64,000 nucleotides of DNA from Acinetobacter calcoaceticus. GTDB taxonomy: Bacteria; Pseudomonadota; Gammaproteobacteria; Pseudomonadales; Moraxellaceae. The notes beneath the pieces were generated by a model that ran no database searches, was not told the DNA's origin, and saw nothing but the letters and a program-made list of their open reading frames with translations. A program made the translations under genes and the position numbers. Position 1 is the stretch's first letter. The number at the start of each line of letters is the position of its first letter. The DNA is taken from contig NZ_JADVKT010000002.1 in the NCBI RefSeq assembly GCF_016508255.1, positions 1 to 64,000 of the forward strand, given 5' to 3'. Shown here one piece after another: positions 1 through 8,658 of the stretch.

Positions 1-349
1 GTTTGAATTTATTAATACACCTGATGTACTTAACGGCGTTAAAGAACGCCATGATTACTATAAAAAAGCTTTAAATAAATTAAATGAAAAATATGAAATC
101 TTTGAGACGATTCGCGGTGAAGGTTTACTCATAGGCTGTGCCTTAAAAGATAAATTTGCAGGTAAAGCAAAAGATATTAATAACCTTGCAGGTGAAGAAG
201 GTTTACTGAGTTTGATTGCTGGTCCAAATGTTCTACGTTTCACACCATCTTTGATTATTCCATTTGCTGATATTGATGAAGGTTTAAAAAGATTTGACCG
301 TGCACTTGCTCGCTTTGTCGAAATTCAAAAGGATGAACGAGCAGCATGA
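1..349 (+). CDS. astC: Succinylornithine transaminase, C-terminal part (partial)
   Basis: The frame is open from base 2 and ends in TGA at 347-349, giving about 115 residues of the small C-terminal domain of a class III PLP aminotransferase. The segment IRGEGLLIGCALKD, followed by KAKDIN...EEGLLSLIAGPNVLRFTPSL, matches the AstC/ArgD family. AstC moves the amino group of N2-succinylornithine to 2-oxoglutarate in the succinyl-arginine degradation route, and many members also act in arginine synthesis as ArgD. The PLP lysine lies outside the window. The stop overlaps the astA start as ATGA, so the two genes are translationally coupled. The call astC rather than argD rests on the astA neighbour. 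Confidence 0.85.
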   Translation, partial: FEFINTPDVLNGVKERHDYYKKALNKLNEKYEIFETIRGEGLLIGCALKDKFAGKAKDINNLAGEEGLLSLIAGPNVLRFTPSLIIPFADIDEGLKRFDRALARFVEIQKDERAA

Positions 350-1440
350 TGATTATTCGCTACATTCAACCTAAAGATGTTAACGACCTTTACCTCTTAG
401 CTCAAAAAGCAGGTTTTGGCTTGACATCTTTACAGCCAAATATGGAAAAACTTGCTGCACGTATTGAACGAGCTTGTAAAACAGTGGCAGGCGAATTACC
501 AAAGGCGGATCAGGTTTATTTATTTGTTCTAGAAGATACTGAACTCAATAAAGTGGTGGGTGTCTGCGGCATTGAAGTGGCGCTTGGTTTAAAAGAGCCT
601 TGGTACAACTTCCATGTAGGGACACAAGTTCATGCATCGGAACCGCTAAGTGTTTATAAAGCTTTACCAACACTATATTTGAGTAATGACCACACTAACT
701 GTAGTGAGCTTTGCACTTTATTTTTAGATCCAGACTATCGCTTAAATAAAAATGGCAAATTTTTATCTAAGGTTCGTTTCTTATTTTTGTCTGCATTTCG
801 CCAATATTTTGAAGAAACTATTGTGGCCGAAATGCGTGGATATTCAGATGCAAATGGACAATCACCATTTTGGAATGCGGTAGGTCATAAGTTTTTTGAT
901 ATCGAATTTACCAAAGCAGATTATTTAAGTGGGGTCGGGCAAAAGGCCTTTATTGCCGAGCTCATGCCAAGACATCCACTCTATGTCGATATGTTGCCAG
1001 ATGATGCTAAAGCAGCGATTGGCATTGTTCACCCAAATACCAGACCAGCCTACAATCTCTTACTTGAAGAAGGACTGCGCTATAAAGGCTATGTCGATAT
1101 TTTTGATGGTGGAGCGACGTTGCAGGCAGATATTGAAAATTTACGTGCCATTAAAGAAAGCCAGATTTTAACTGTACAAGTTGTAGAGCCTACTCATCTA
1201 AGTTCAGGTGACGAGGCCTATATTGTCGCGAATGATGATTATGAAAATTATCGGGCGATTGTGGTGTATAGCAAACCTCATCAAAACATATTGCAGTTAA
1301 CAAAAGAGCAAGCAAAACAATTGAATGCTGAAAATGGTTGTTCAGTACGTGTGCTCAGCGTTCAAGCTAAACATGTTTCGAATCCAAAAGCAGTAAGCCA
1401 ACTCAAAGAGACTAATCATTTTCGAATGGCTGTTAATTAA
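346..1440 (+). CDS. astA: Arginine N-succinyltransferase
   Basis: AstA transfers succinate from succinyl-CoA to the alpha-amino group of arginine, the first step of the AST pathway of arginine use. The 364-residue product carries the family signature HTNCSELCTLFLDPDYR at about residues 116-132 and GVCGIEVALGLKEPWYNF at about 72-90. It is about 20 residues longer than the usual ~344, mostly at the C terminus. Two ATG codons (346 and 349) are possible starts; the first overlaps the astC stop. The usual next genes astD, astB and astE are missing: a 400-base gap and an amino-acid permease follow instead. Either the rest of the pathway is elsewhere or this is a second, partial ast locus. Confidence 0.93.
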   Translation: MMIIRYIQPKDVNDLYLLAQKAGFGLTSLQPNMEKLAARIERACKTVAGELPKADQVYLFVLEDTELNKVVGVCGIEVALGLKEPWYNFHVGTQVHASEPLSVYKALPTLYLSNDHTNCSELCTLFLDPDYRLNKNGKFLSKVRFLFLSAFRQYFEETIVAEMRGYSDANGQSPFWNAVGHKFFDIEFTKADYLSGVGQKAFIAELMPRHPLYVDMLPDDAKAAIGIVHPNTRPAYNLLLEEGLRYKGYVDIFDGGATLQADIENLRAIKESQILTVQVVEPTHLSSGDEAYIVANDDYENYRAIVVYSKPHQNILQLTKEQAKQLNAENGCSVRVLSVQAKHVSNPKAVSQLKETNHFRMAVN

Positions 1441-1840
1441 GCGGTAATACTACACATTTCACCAAATTTAAGAAGGAATACTATATTATCGCTATCACAA
1501 GATTTGTACATGGATAAACACAATCTTGCTTGCTGAGCTGGAATTAATTAGCTTACTTCTATTCTATAAAAGAGAAAGAATTAAAATATTTAATTAAGTT
1601 ATATATTTTAATTCTCTGCTGAAATTATATTGATAGAGGTCAGATTAATATAATAATGAAGGAAAGGATTTATGATGGATTTTTATTGTTGTAGGTAATA
1701 GCTTTTGAAAAGGAATTTATAAGGTTTTAAGTGATTTAATAATATTATTAACATGATTTAATGGATTAAATTAATAATCATATAATTTATTTATTATTAA
1801 AGCATTTACGACGATTGCTATAAATTGGAGTAAATATGAC
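1441..1840. other. 400-base AT-rich gap with one long hairpin
   Basis: No convincing gene is present. A 13-bp perfect inverted repeat (1577-1589 with 1603-1615, 13-base loop) is the only clear structure. It lacks a following T run, so it may be an astA mRNA end or part of the leader of the downstream permease. A 12-codon reading frame at about 1657 has no supporting features. Confidence 0.5.
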
Positions 1841-3304
1841 ATGAGTAAGAATAACGGAAAGCAGTTCCTGGAAGGAGATCTTCTTGGTAGTCAACATATG
1901 ACTGAGCAAGAAGAAGAGAAATTGCAGCGCTCATTAACCAATCGTCATATTCAGATGATTGCGATTGGTGGCGCAATAGGTACTGGATTATTTATGGGTT
2001 CCGGAAAAACATTAAGTGTTTCAGGTACTTCAATTGTTTTAACCTATTTAATCATTGGTTTCTTCTTTTTCTTTGTGATGCGGGCAATGGGTGAATTGTT
2101 GCTTGCAAATACCAATTTTAAAACTTTCGCCGATTTTGCAACGGCTTATTTAGGTCCGTGGGCTGGTTTTTTCCTTGGTTGGTCCTATTGGTGTAATTGG
2201 ATTATTACTGCTATTGCAGATGTGATTGTAATCGGAGGGTACATGCAGTTTTGGTATCCCGATTTACCCGTCTGGATCCCCGCATTTACTTCTTTAGCCA
2301 TCTTAACCATACTCAACTTTGTAGCAGTTCGAATGTTTGGTGAGCTCGAATTTTGGTTTTCACTGATAAAAATTACAGCAATTATTCTATTTATTCTTGC
2401 TGGTATTTATCTCATTAGTACCGGATTTACTTCTCCAGATGGTGTTAAGGCATCCATGAGCCATTTGTTTGAAACAAAAGCTATGTTTCCTTATGGTGTA
2501 ACAGGTTTCTTGGCTGGCTTCCAAATTGCCATATTTGCATTTGTGGGAATTGAACTTGTCGGTACAACTGCCGCAGAAACCAAAGATCCACATACTTCAC
2601 TTCCAAAAGCAATTAACTCTATTCCTTTACGTATTTTATTGTTCTATGTTGGAGCATTGGTCTGTATTATCGCCGTGACTTCATGGGCAAAAGTTTCACC
2701 AGAAAAAAGCCCATTCGTGGAAATGTTTACTTTGGTTGGCTTACCCATTGCGGCGGGTTTAATCAACTTCGTTGTAGCAACTTCAGCGCTTTCTTCGGCA
2801 AATAGTGGCATTTTTGCGACCAGTCGTATGTTGTACGGCTTAGCGTTAGAAAATGATGCACCAAAAAGTTTTAGTAAGTTGTCTAAAAGAAAAGTTCCAA
2901 TTCAAGGACTCGTATTTTCAATGGCTTGTGTAACGCTTGGAACCTCTATTTTATTTATTGTTCCAAATGTTATGACTGCATTTACGATTATTTCAGCACT
3001 TACTTCAATTTTATGTATTTTCACATTTATGCTGATTGTACTTTCATATATTTATTATCGTAAGAAAAGTCCTGAATTACATATCCAGTCAAAATATAAA
3101 ATGCCGGGTGGTTTGTTTATGGCATGGTTAACCATGTTGTTTTTAGTTTTCACCATCGTCATTTTAGCTTTAGACCATGACACGCTGATTGCTTTAGAAT
3201 TTTCACCAGTATGGTTTGTGGGTTTATTTATTGCCTATAAATATAAAAAGAAAAAGATGTTGCAACTTGATATTTTAAAAGCTCAAAAGATTGATTATAT
3301 TTAA
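1841..3304 (+). CDS. cycA: CycA-type D-serine/D-alanine/glycine permease
   Basis: An inner-membrane amino-acid/proton symporter of the APC family (487 residues, about 12 membrane segments). The order of motifs follows E. coli CycA closely: NRHIQMIAIGGAIGTGLFMG at about 34-53, FVMRAMGELLL, FVGIELVGTTAAETKDP, INSIP.RI and SANSGIFATSRMLYGLA. These include the glycine-rich helix-1 break typical of the family. GGAG at 1827-1830 lies 10 bases before the chosen ATG; the closer ATG at 1835 meets a stop after two codons. The C-terminal tail is lysine-rich and cytoplasmic. It is monocistronic and followed by two hairpin terminators. The exact substrate among small neutral amino acids cannot be read from sequence. 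Confidence 0.85.
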   Translation: MSKNNGKQFLEGDLLGSQHMTEQEEEKLQRSLTNRHIQMIAIGGAIGTGLFMGSGKTLSVSGTSIVLTYLIIGFFFFFVMRAMGELLLANTNFKTFADFATAYLGPWAGFFLGWSYWCNWIITAIADVIVIGGYMQFWYPDLPVWIPAFTSLAILTILNFVAVRMFGELEFWFSLIKITAIILFILAGIYLISTGFTSPDGVKASMSHLFETKAMFPYGVTGFLAGFQIAIFAFVGIELVGTTAAETKDPHTSLPKAINSIPLRILLFYVGALVCIIAVTSWAKVSPEKSPFVEMFTLVGLPIAAGLINFVVATSALSSANSGIFATSRMLYGLALENDAPKSFSKLSKRKVPIQGLVFSMACVTLGTSILFIVPNVMTAFTIISALTSILCIFTFMLIVLSYIYYRKKSPELHIQSKYKMPGGLFMAWLTMLFLVFTIVILALDHDTLIALEFSPVWFVGLFIAYKYKKKKMLQLDILKAQKIDYI

Positions 3305-3328
3305 AGTGAATTTATAAATTTTTATATT

Positions 3329-3356
3329 AAAGCTAGGGTGACCTAGCTTTTCTATT
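3329..3356 (+). terminator. Terminator after cycA
   Basis: Nine-bp perfect stem 3329-3337 / 3342-3350 with a GTGA loop, ending in a T-rich stretch, 24 bases after the permease stop. Confidence 0.75.
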
Positions 3357-3406
3357 TTAGATGGTTTTTATAAATTATCTCTAGGCTAATGATTAATTTA
3401 AATCTA

Positions 3407-3439
3407 TATAAAAAAGCCTCATTACGAGGCTTTTTTATA
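3407..3439. terminator. Bidirectional terminator between cycA and calB
   Basis: Fourteen-bp stem 3407-3420 / 3426-3439 (core AAAAAAGCCTC) with an ATTAC loop. A and T runs on either side let it serve both converging genes. Confidence 0.85.
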
Positions 3440-3443
3440 ATCT

Positions 3444-4904
3444 TTATTTAATATTTGGATCACCTTTTTTCAAGAAAAAGCGAATTGCTAATTTTTGCAG
3501 AAATGTTCCATAAGGAGGATGGAAAAGCTGAGTTGGGAAAAACCGATGGCGTGTAAATACAGTTTTTGCATGAGAAAGTTCACGGAAACCTTCTTCACCA
3601 TGATATGACCCCATGCCTGAGTTACCGATACCGCCGAAAGGAGCATCATGGTTAACTACATGCCAACCCCAATCGTTGATGGTTACACCACCTGAGTGAG
3701 TTTCACGTAAAATACGGTCGCGTTCCACTGAGCTATGCGTAAAACAATAAAGTGCCAATGGTCGTTCATCTGATTTCACATAGGTAATTGCATCATCTAA
3801 AGAGTCGTATGCCACTACAGGTAAAATAGGGCCAAAGAGTTCCTCTTTCATAATGCGCATGTCTGGTGTGCAATTCAGCACAATCTGTACAGGCATTCTA
3901 CGGCCTTGTTGGTCAAAGCTGTAAGTGTCGCAAGAGATAATACGTGCACCTTTTGTTTGTGCATCGGTCAAAATATCTTGAATACGTTTTAAATGACGAT
4001 CATTTACAATGGATGTGTAATTCTCATTAGTTTCAATATTTTGACCAAACATTTTTATAAAGCTTGCTTTAGATGCTTCCACAAATTCATCAATACTTTC
4101 TTTTGGAACCAACGCATAGTCTGGTGCAACACAGATTTGACCACTATTTGTAGCCTTACCATGTGTAATACGTTTTGCAGCATCGGCAAGCGGGTAGTTA
4201 CGGCCCACAATTGCAGGTGATTTACCACCTAGCTCGAGTGTAACAGGAGTTAAGTTTTCAGCAGCTGCTCGCATGACGACTTTGCCAATCGCAGGAGAGC
4301 CAGTAAATACAATGTGGTTAAAGGGTAAAGAAGTAAATCTTGCTGGATCTGTAATTTCCTCACCAAAAACTGCTACTTCATCTTCATTAAAGACTTCAGC
4401 CAACATGCGTCGAAGCATTGCATTCGTGTTTGGGGTAATTTCAGATAGCTTAATCATGACTCTATTGCCAGCAGCTAAAGCGGCAATCAGGGGGCCAAGC
4501 GCTAAATAAACAGGGAAATTCCAAGGCACAATGACACCAACTACGCCTTTAGGCTGATACTGTACACTTAATCGGTTTGATAAAAATAAAAGTTCAGTAC
4601 GACGTTTACTTGGACGCATCCAGCGGCGTAAATGATGAATTGCGTGATCTGCCTCTAAAACTGAGCCAAGCAGATCAAGTAACTTAGATTCATCAAGTGA
4701 TCTAGAACTAAAGTCAGCATTAATCGCGGCAGCTAAGGCATCTTGATAACGAATAATTTGTTTTTTAAGTTGATGCAGCTTTGTTCGGCGCTCTTCAAGA
4801 CTTGGGTAGGGGTCTGCCTCAAAATTGGCACGTTGTTTGGAAAAGATAAGTTCCATATGTTCAGTGGCAGAGCCGCTATATTCTTTTAAAGTGGAGCTTT
4901 CCAT
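3444..4904 (-). CDS. calB: Coniferyl-aldehyde dehydrogenase
   Basis: An NAD(P)-dependent aldehyde dehydrogenase of the CalB group, which oxidises coniferyl aldehyde to ferulate. The catalytic Glu lies in LELGGKSP (about residue 224) and the Cys in NSGQICVAPDY (about 258); the Rossmann motif is FTGSPAIGK. GVVGVIVPWNFP and the C-terminal HHGEEGFRELSHAKTVF-like end (here YHGEEGFRELSHAKTVF) are typical of this subfamily. I chose the ATG at 4904 (486 residues) because AAGGA lies 7 bases before it; starts at 4919 and 4934 lack this. Its supposed product, ferulate, is the substrate of the hca genes a few kilobases away, which supports the call. Broader aldehyde specificity is possible. Confidence 0.8.
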   Translation of the reverse strand: MESSTLKEYSGSATEHMELIFSKQRANFEADPYPSLEERRTKLHQLKKQIIRYQDALAAAINADFSSRSLDESKLLDLLGSVLEADHAIHHLRRWMRPSKRRTELLFLSNRLSVQYQPKGVVGVIVPWNFPVYLALGPLIAALAAGNRVMIKLSEITPNTNAMLRRMLAEVFNEDEVAVFGEEITDPARFTSLPFNHIVFTGSPAIGKVVMRAAAENLTPVTLELGGKSPAIVGRNYPLADAAKRITHGKATNSGQICVAPDYALVPKESIDEFVEASKASFIKMFGQNIETNENYTSIVNDRHLKRIQDILTDAQTKGARIISCDTYSFDQQGRRMPVQIVLNCTPDMRIMKEELFGPILPVVAYDSLDDAITYVKSDERPLALYCFTHSSVERDRILRETHSGGVTINDWGWHVVNHDAPFGGIGNSGMGSYHGEEGFRELSHAKTVFTRHRFFPTQLFHPPYGTFLQKLAIRFFLKKGDPNIK

Positions 4905-5088
4905 TATTGTTCCTTGCATACTTTTGCTTATCATACTTTATGCTTGAAGCGCTGTATGGTCGATGTTAAATTGAGACAACAAGAGGTAGTTTAGTGCCAT
5001 TATGCACGTCACTCTAGGGATGATGTGAGTTAAATGCCTAAAAATACAAATACTGTTATCGATAGAAATTATGATAATACATCTCTAG

Positions 5089-5331
5089 CTTCCAATACAT
5101 ATTTCAAAGCTTACCTTACATCGGCGATTGGCAGGTTTTAATTTAACTTATCAAGAGCTGTTAGAGGAAAATCGATGACACCTTGCTGATGAATATTTAC
5201 GTGAAACAACTTTAACCATAGATGAAATTGCCGAGAGAATTGGCTTTTCAGATACTTCTAATTTTAGAAAAGCCTATCGCCACTGGACAGGCATTTCACC
5301 GAATGAATATCGTGAGAAATTAGTTTTATAA
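5089..5331 (+). pseudogene. Remnant of an AraC-family regulator
   Basis: The frame ending at 5329-5331 reads as the C-terminal AraC DNA-binding domain: SKLTLHRRLAGFNLTYQELL, an in-frame TGA at 5176-5178, then LADEYLRETTLTIDEIAERI and GFSDTSNFRKAYRHWTG. The last part holds the conserved second helix-turn-helix of the family. A TAG at 5086-5088 closes the frame upstream, and no N-terminal sensor domain or start codon remains. It is therefore a truncated, stop-containing relic. Its nearest intact neighbour is the divergent calB, which it may once have regulated; that is inference. Confidence 0.85.
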
Positions 5332-5351
5332 ATAGTGATGAGTTGAATTGT

Positions 5352-5792
5352 ATGTATGAAAAGAATAGTGATTTAAATTTTGAAAGTTTTAAAAATATAA
5401 ATAAACCAAACTTCTTTGGGGATATTGAGTATATTTACTCAATTTTTAAAATTAAAGAACTACCCATAGATTTACTTTTTAAGATTCTAAATTGGGTTTT
5501 TCCTGATTTCCTTATAATTGAAAATCATATTTTTTTAGCGAGTGAGTTTGATCAAGACAAATTTAATGATTTGCAAAAGGTAGAAGAGACAAATAGATCT
5601 CAGTTTTGGATGAATCTCATAGAGCTGACAAGTCTACATGATGAGATGACAGCGGAGCAGGCTTTATTAATCGCGAAGAAAATCGTTGATTCTTGTAATG
5701 CAAAAATTAAATATGAGGGGTTAAATGCACACGGCAGAGCTAGAGTTTTTGAAGAGATTGAATATGGTGAGATTTTTATAACAATTGATTAA
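5352..5792 (+). CDS. Unrecognised 146-residue acidic protein
   Basis: I do not recognise this gene. The product (from ATG 5352; a TTG at 5343 would add three residues) has no signal peptide or clear membrane helix. It contains hydrophobic blocks around YIYSIF and LPIDLLFKILNWVFPDFLII, many acidic residues, and an end rich in Glu/Ile (FEEIEYGEIFITID). Codon use is AT-rich compared with the neighbours. It starts 20 bases after the AraC relic and no operon partner is present. Small acidic orphan proteins of this size are often immunity proteins or cargo of lost elements, but nothing here proves either. Confidence 0.6.
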   Translation: MYEKNSDLNFESFKNINKPNFFGDIEYIYSIFKIKELPIDLLFKILNWVFPDFLIIENHIFLASEFDQDKFNDLQKVEETNRSQFWMNLIELTSLHDEMTAEQALLIAKKIVDSCNAKIKYEGLNAHGRARVFEEIEYGEIFITID

Positions 5793-5810
5793 TTTTCAAT
5801 TGTTATAAAA
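5774..5810. terminator. Hairpin overlapping the end of the 5352 gene
   Basis: Fourteen-bp perfect inverted repeat 5774-5787 / 5797-5810. The left arm lies inside the last codons of the plus-strand gene. T and A runs at the ends make it a possible terminator for both this gene and the converging transporter gene. Confidence 0.65.
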
Positions 5811-5826
5811 CTAATATTAGAATGAG

Positions 5827-6732
5827 TTATATCTGGACCTTAAATCGAGAGAGTAACTTTTTCTGCAAAAATGGATTACAGAGCAAAATGGCAAATAAAA
5901 TAATAAATATGCCGACCATGCTGAATAGATCCGGTAATTCATGCCAAAAAATAAACCCCCAAACTCCTGCAAAAATAATGGCAATGTAGTTCATTGGGCC
6001 AATTTGTCCTGCTGGGGCTAGACTATAAGCATAAGACATAAAAAGTTGGCTTATATTTGCTAAAAGTCCTGCGGCAACGAGTAGGCTTAATTCGTGCCAA
6101 GTGAAAATGCGCCAATGCCAGAACATTGGAATAGAGGAAATTAAACTACCAAAAATACAGAAGTAAAAAACGATACGCTCAGGCGGCTCTGTACTGGTTA
6201 AAGCTCTTACAGTCACAAAGGCCATTGCTGATAAAAAGCATGCGCCCAAGCCAATAAAAGATAGAGAGTTAAATAGCCCTTGGTCGGGTTTAGCGACAAA
6301 TAAAACCCCAGCGAGACCAATAACGGCGGCAAAAATCATCGATTTAGTGATTTTTTCTTTTAAGAAAAGCCATGCAATGAGTGGAATAAAAATAGGAGAT
6401 GAATAACTAAAAACCATAGCATTCGAGAGTTTTAAGTTCGCAATGGCATAGAAAAAACCATACATGGCAGCAAGCCCCACTAGGCTTCGCCACGTGTGCA
6501 TCCAGAGCTTATCGGTTTTAACGAAGTCTAAGCCTTGCTTTAAAAGCATCGGAATAAAAATAAATAAACCTACTGCATTTCTAAAAAATACGACGGTCGC
6601 ATTGTCCACCGTTTGTGAAGCAAAACGAATGCACACTCCCATGATGGAAAATAATAATGCTGATGTCATAAGACAAAGCAATGCTTTTCCAAGTTGAGTC
6701 GAGGGGAGATTTGAAGCAGTCTGATTTTGCAT
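5827..6732 (-). CDS. EamA/DMT-family inner-membrane transporter
   Basis: A 301-residue drug/metabolite-transporter superfamily protein with about ten membrane segments in two EamA repeats. Typical family features include GVCIRFASQTVDNATVVFFRN in the first repeat, a loop such as WLFLKEKIT after the fourth helix, and the matching FWHELPDLFSMVGIFIIL near the end. The family exports or imports small metabolites such as amino acids, and substrate cannot be assigned from sequence. The start ATG at 6732 has only a weak ribosome site. It lies downstream of the hca operon on the same strand but behind a terminator, so it is probably a separate unit. Confidence 0.8.
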   Translation of the reverse strand: MQNQTASNLPSTQLGKALLCLMTSALLFSIMGVCIRFASQTVDNATVVFFRNAVGLFIFIPMLLKQGLDFVKTDKLWMHTWRSLVGLAAMYGFFYAIANLKLSNAMVFSYSSPIFIPLIAWLFLKEKITKSMIFAAVIGLAGVLFVAKPDQGLFNSLSFIGLGACFLSAMAFVTVRALTSTEPPERIVFYFCIFGSLISSIPMFWHWRIFTWHELSLLVAAGLLANISQLFMSYAYSLAPAGQIGPMNYIAIIFAGVWGFIFWHELPDLFSMVGIFIILFAILLCNPFLQKKLLSRFKVQI

Positions 6733-6827
6733 AGAGAAATAAGTTTTTAGTTTTCGATGTTATCTTAACAGTGATGTAGAGTTTGAATGAAATATCATTT
6801 AATAATGATTCAATAGTGATACTTAGC

Positions 6828-6868
6828 AAAATTAAAAAAGAGAGCCTGTTTAGCTCTCTTTTTAATTT
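6828..6868. terminator. Terminator at the end of the hca operon
   Basis: Stem 6828-6844 / 6853-6868 (core AAAGAGAGC / GCTCTCTTT, one bulged base), 10 bases beyond the hcaG stop, with an A run on one side and a T run on the other. Confidence 0.85.
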
Positions 6869-6877
6869 TATAGAGTG

Positions 6878-8623
6878 TTATTTACAGCTAAAGTTTTCAG
6901 CTTTTTCGCTATCACCTTGACCATTGTAACGAGCAATGAGCGGGTAAGGACAAAGTGGGCGGGTGCGGTCTGGTGCCCAGTCTTGCGGAAGTTCCGTATT
7001 AACCTGACCACCTAGGTTACCTACGCCGCGTGCAGTCGCAATGATTTTGTCTGGTGCTTGCCCATATTCGACCCAGTTGACTAAAGCGGTGAGTGCGTCA
7101 AATTGGTCGGTCGCAATGCCATCCCGCGTATGGTTCATGCCCGGAACTCTAAAGAAACGTGCAAATTCAGTTGCTGAACCTTTTGCATCATTTTTATAGT
7201 GTTGGAGTAGTTGATCGTACCAGTTTTGGGTGTCATCCACAGAGAAAACGCCGTCTGCTGTTCCTTGTACTACAATCATTTTTCCACCGTGATTACGGAG
7301 TTTATCTAGATTGAGTTCATCGGGTGGCATCATAAATGACATAGAGCTTTCGGTGTACACGTTATTGGTTGCCGAGAGTTTTGGATAATCGGTATCAAAA
7401 TTAAAATTGAACGCAAATTGTCTAGAGTTCTGAGTCACAGTTGGGTCAGGCGGAACCTGAAAAAGAATACCAACAGCGACAGGGTCACGCGCTGTTCCCA
7501 CCGAAGATTCGAATTTCCAGCTTGCCCAGTTGCTTCCTACTAAACCTGGGTCGAAAGGCTGAGTTGCATAGAGCGCTTGTCCAGCCGAATTTACAGGACC
7601 GCGGTAAATGTTGGCTAATACATCAATTTGTTCGGTGCTTAAACAGGTTCCATCTCTTGTGCTTGAGCAAACGGGTACATCTTTGTGAATATCAAAAGCT
7701 GTACGGCAAGCTTCGACATCTTGAACCAAGCCATCTGCAACACCGTCTAAAGCATCACATCGGTCTAAAATAGATTGGGCCAATACTTTACGTTCTGAAA
7801 GGGTGAGGGCAGTACTCAAGTCATTTTCATCTGTTGCGACACGACGAAGCTGCTGCGCTGTATAGAGTTGAGCCGCGGCTGCACGAGGTAAATGAAAACC
7901 CGGTGTGCTTGCTAAAATTCCATCATATTGGTCACCCAAACGGGTTGCGGCAATCATGGCATGGCGGCCGCCGTTCGATGTACCACCTGCGTAGGAACGG
8001 TCTGGCAATTTCCCATATGCTGTTTTAATCAGGTTTTTTGCCATAGGCGTGAGTTTGGTAATAGCGCCATATCCATAGTCGATTCTGGCTTGAGGGTCTA
8101 AACCAAACATTGGGTTTTGTGAGGCGTTATGTCCAGCATCGGAAGAAATGACCGCAAAACCGTCATGTAGGGCATTGGTGAGCGGGCCGCCGCTACCAAC
8201 CTGACCTGTTGCAGGCACAAGATTACCATCTGTGCCACCGTTGCCTTGATAGAGAAAACGGCCGTTCCAGTCAACGGGTAAGCGCATTTCAAAACCAATC
8301 TGATAGGTTTGTCCATCTACAGGGCTTACACGTTGGTTCATGTAACCTTTGATTAAACAGTGAGCACCAATCGGTTTGTTGGCTACAGTCAATGTACCCG
8401 CTTCCTGAAGAGTCGCTGAGCTAATGACAGTATTGTCATAATGAAAACCTGTAAGGTCGGTACAGCTTCCATTTAGTTTTGCACCAACAGCAGGAGTAAG
8501 CTTGGGAAGTGTTTGAGGTGATGATGTTGTACTATCATTGTCATTACCACAACCCACCAATACTGCTGCAATGGCAAGCAATAAGGTTGATTGGGTCCAA
8601 AAACGTTTTTTGTTGTCATTCAT
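6878..8623 (-). CDS. hcaG: Tannase/feruloyl (chlorogenate) esterase, lipoprotein
   Basis: An alpha/beta-hydrolase of the tannase/feruloyl esterase family (581 residues) that releases hydroxycinnamates from esters such as chlorogenate. The N terminus is a lipoprotein signal with lipobox LVGC (Cys25), so it is probably anchored in the outer membrane. Expected catalytic residues are Ser216 in GGTSNGGR, Asp457 in GTADGVF and His498 in MNHTRDG. The Cys pair that brackets Ser and His in fungal relatives (CS-D-HC) is absent here. AAGGA lies 9 bases before the ATG. It is the last gene of the hca unit, 35 bases after hcaF, matching the order known in Acinetobacter baylyi. Confidence 0.88.
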   Translation of the reverse strand: MNDNKKRFWTQSTLLLAIAAVLVGCGNDNDSTTSSPQTLPKLTPAVGAKLNGSCTDLTGFHYDNTVISSATLQEAGTLTVANKPIGAHCLIKGYMNQRVSPVDGQTYQIGFEMRLPVDWNGRFLYQGNGGTDGNLVPATGQVGSGGPLTNALHDGFAVISSDAGHNASQNPMFGLDPQARIDYGYGAITKLTPMAKNLIKTAYGKLPDRSYAGGTSNGGRHAMIAATRLGDQYDGILASTPGFHLPRAAAAQLYTAQQLRRVATDENDLSTALTLSERKVLAQSILDRCDALDGVADGLVQDVEACRTAFDIHKDVPVCSSTRDGTCLSTEQIDVLANIYRGPVNSAGQALYATQPFDPGLVGSNWASWKFESSVGTARDPVAVGILFQVPPDPTVTQNSRQFAFNFNFDTDYPKLSATNNVYTESSMSFMMPPDELNLDKLRNHGGKMIVVQGTADGVFSVDDTQNWYDQLLQHYKNDAKGSATEFARFFRVPGMNHTRDGIATDQFDALTALVNWVEYGQAPDKIIATARGVGNLGGQVNTELPQDWAPDRTRPLCPYPLIARYNGQGDSEKAENFSCK

Positions 8624-8658
8624 TTATAAATATCCTTATTTTATAAAGGGTGATGGGT

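Noticed and set aside
929..1171. 80-codon frame inside astA
   Set aside because: Wholly within astA in another frame, low-quality composition; a shadow of the real gene.
1625..1700. Promoter TTGATA/TATAAT before cycA
   Set aside because: The two boxes are only 13 bases apart, too close for a standard promoter.
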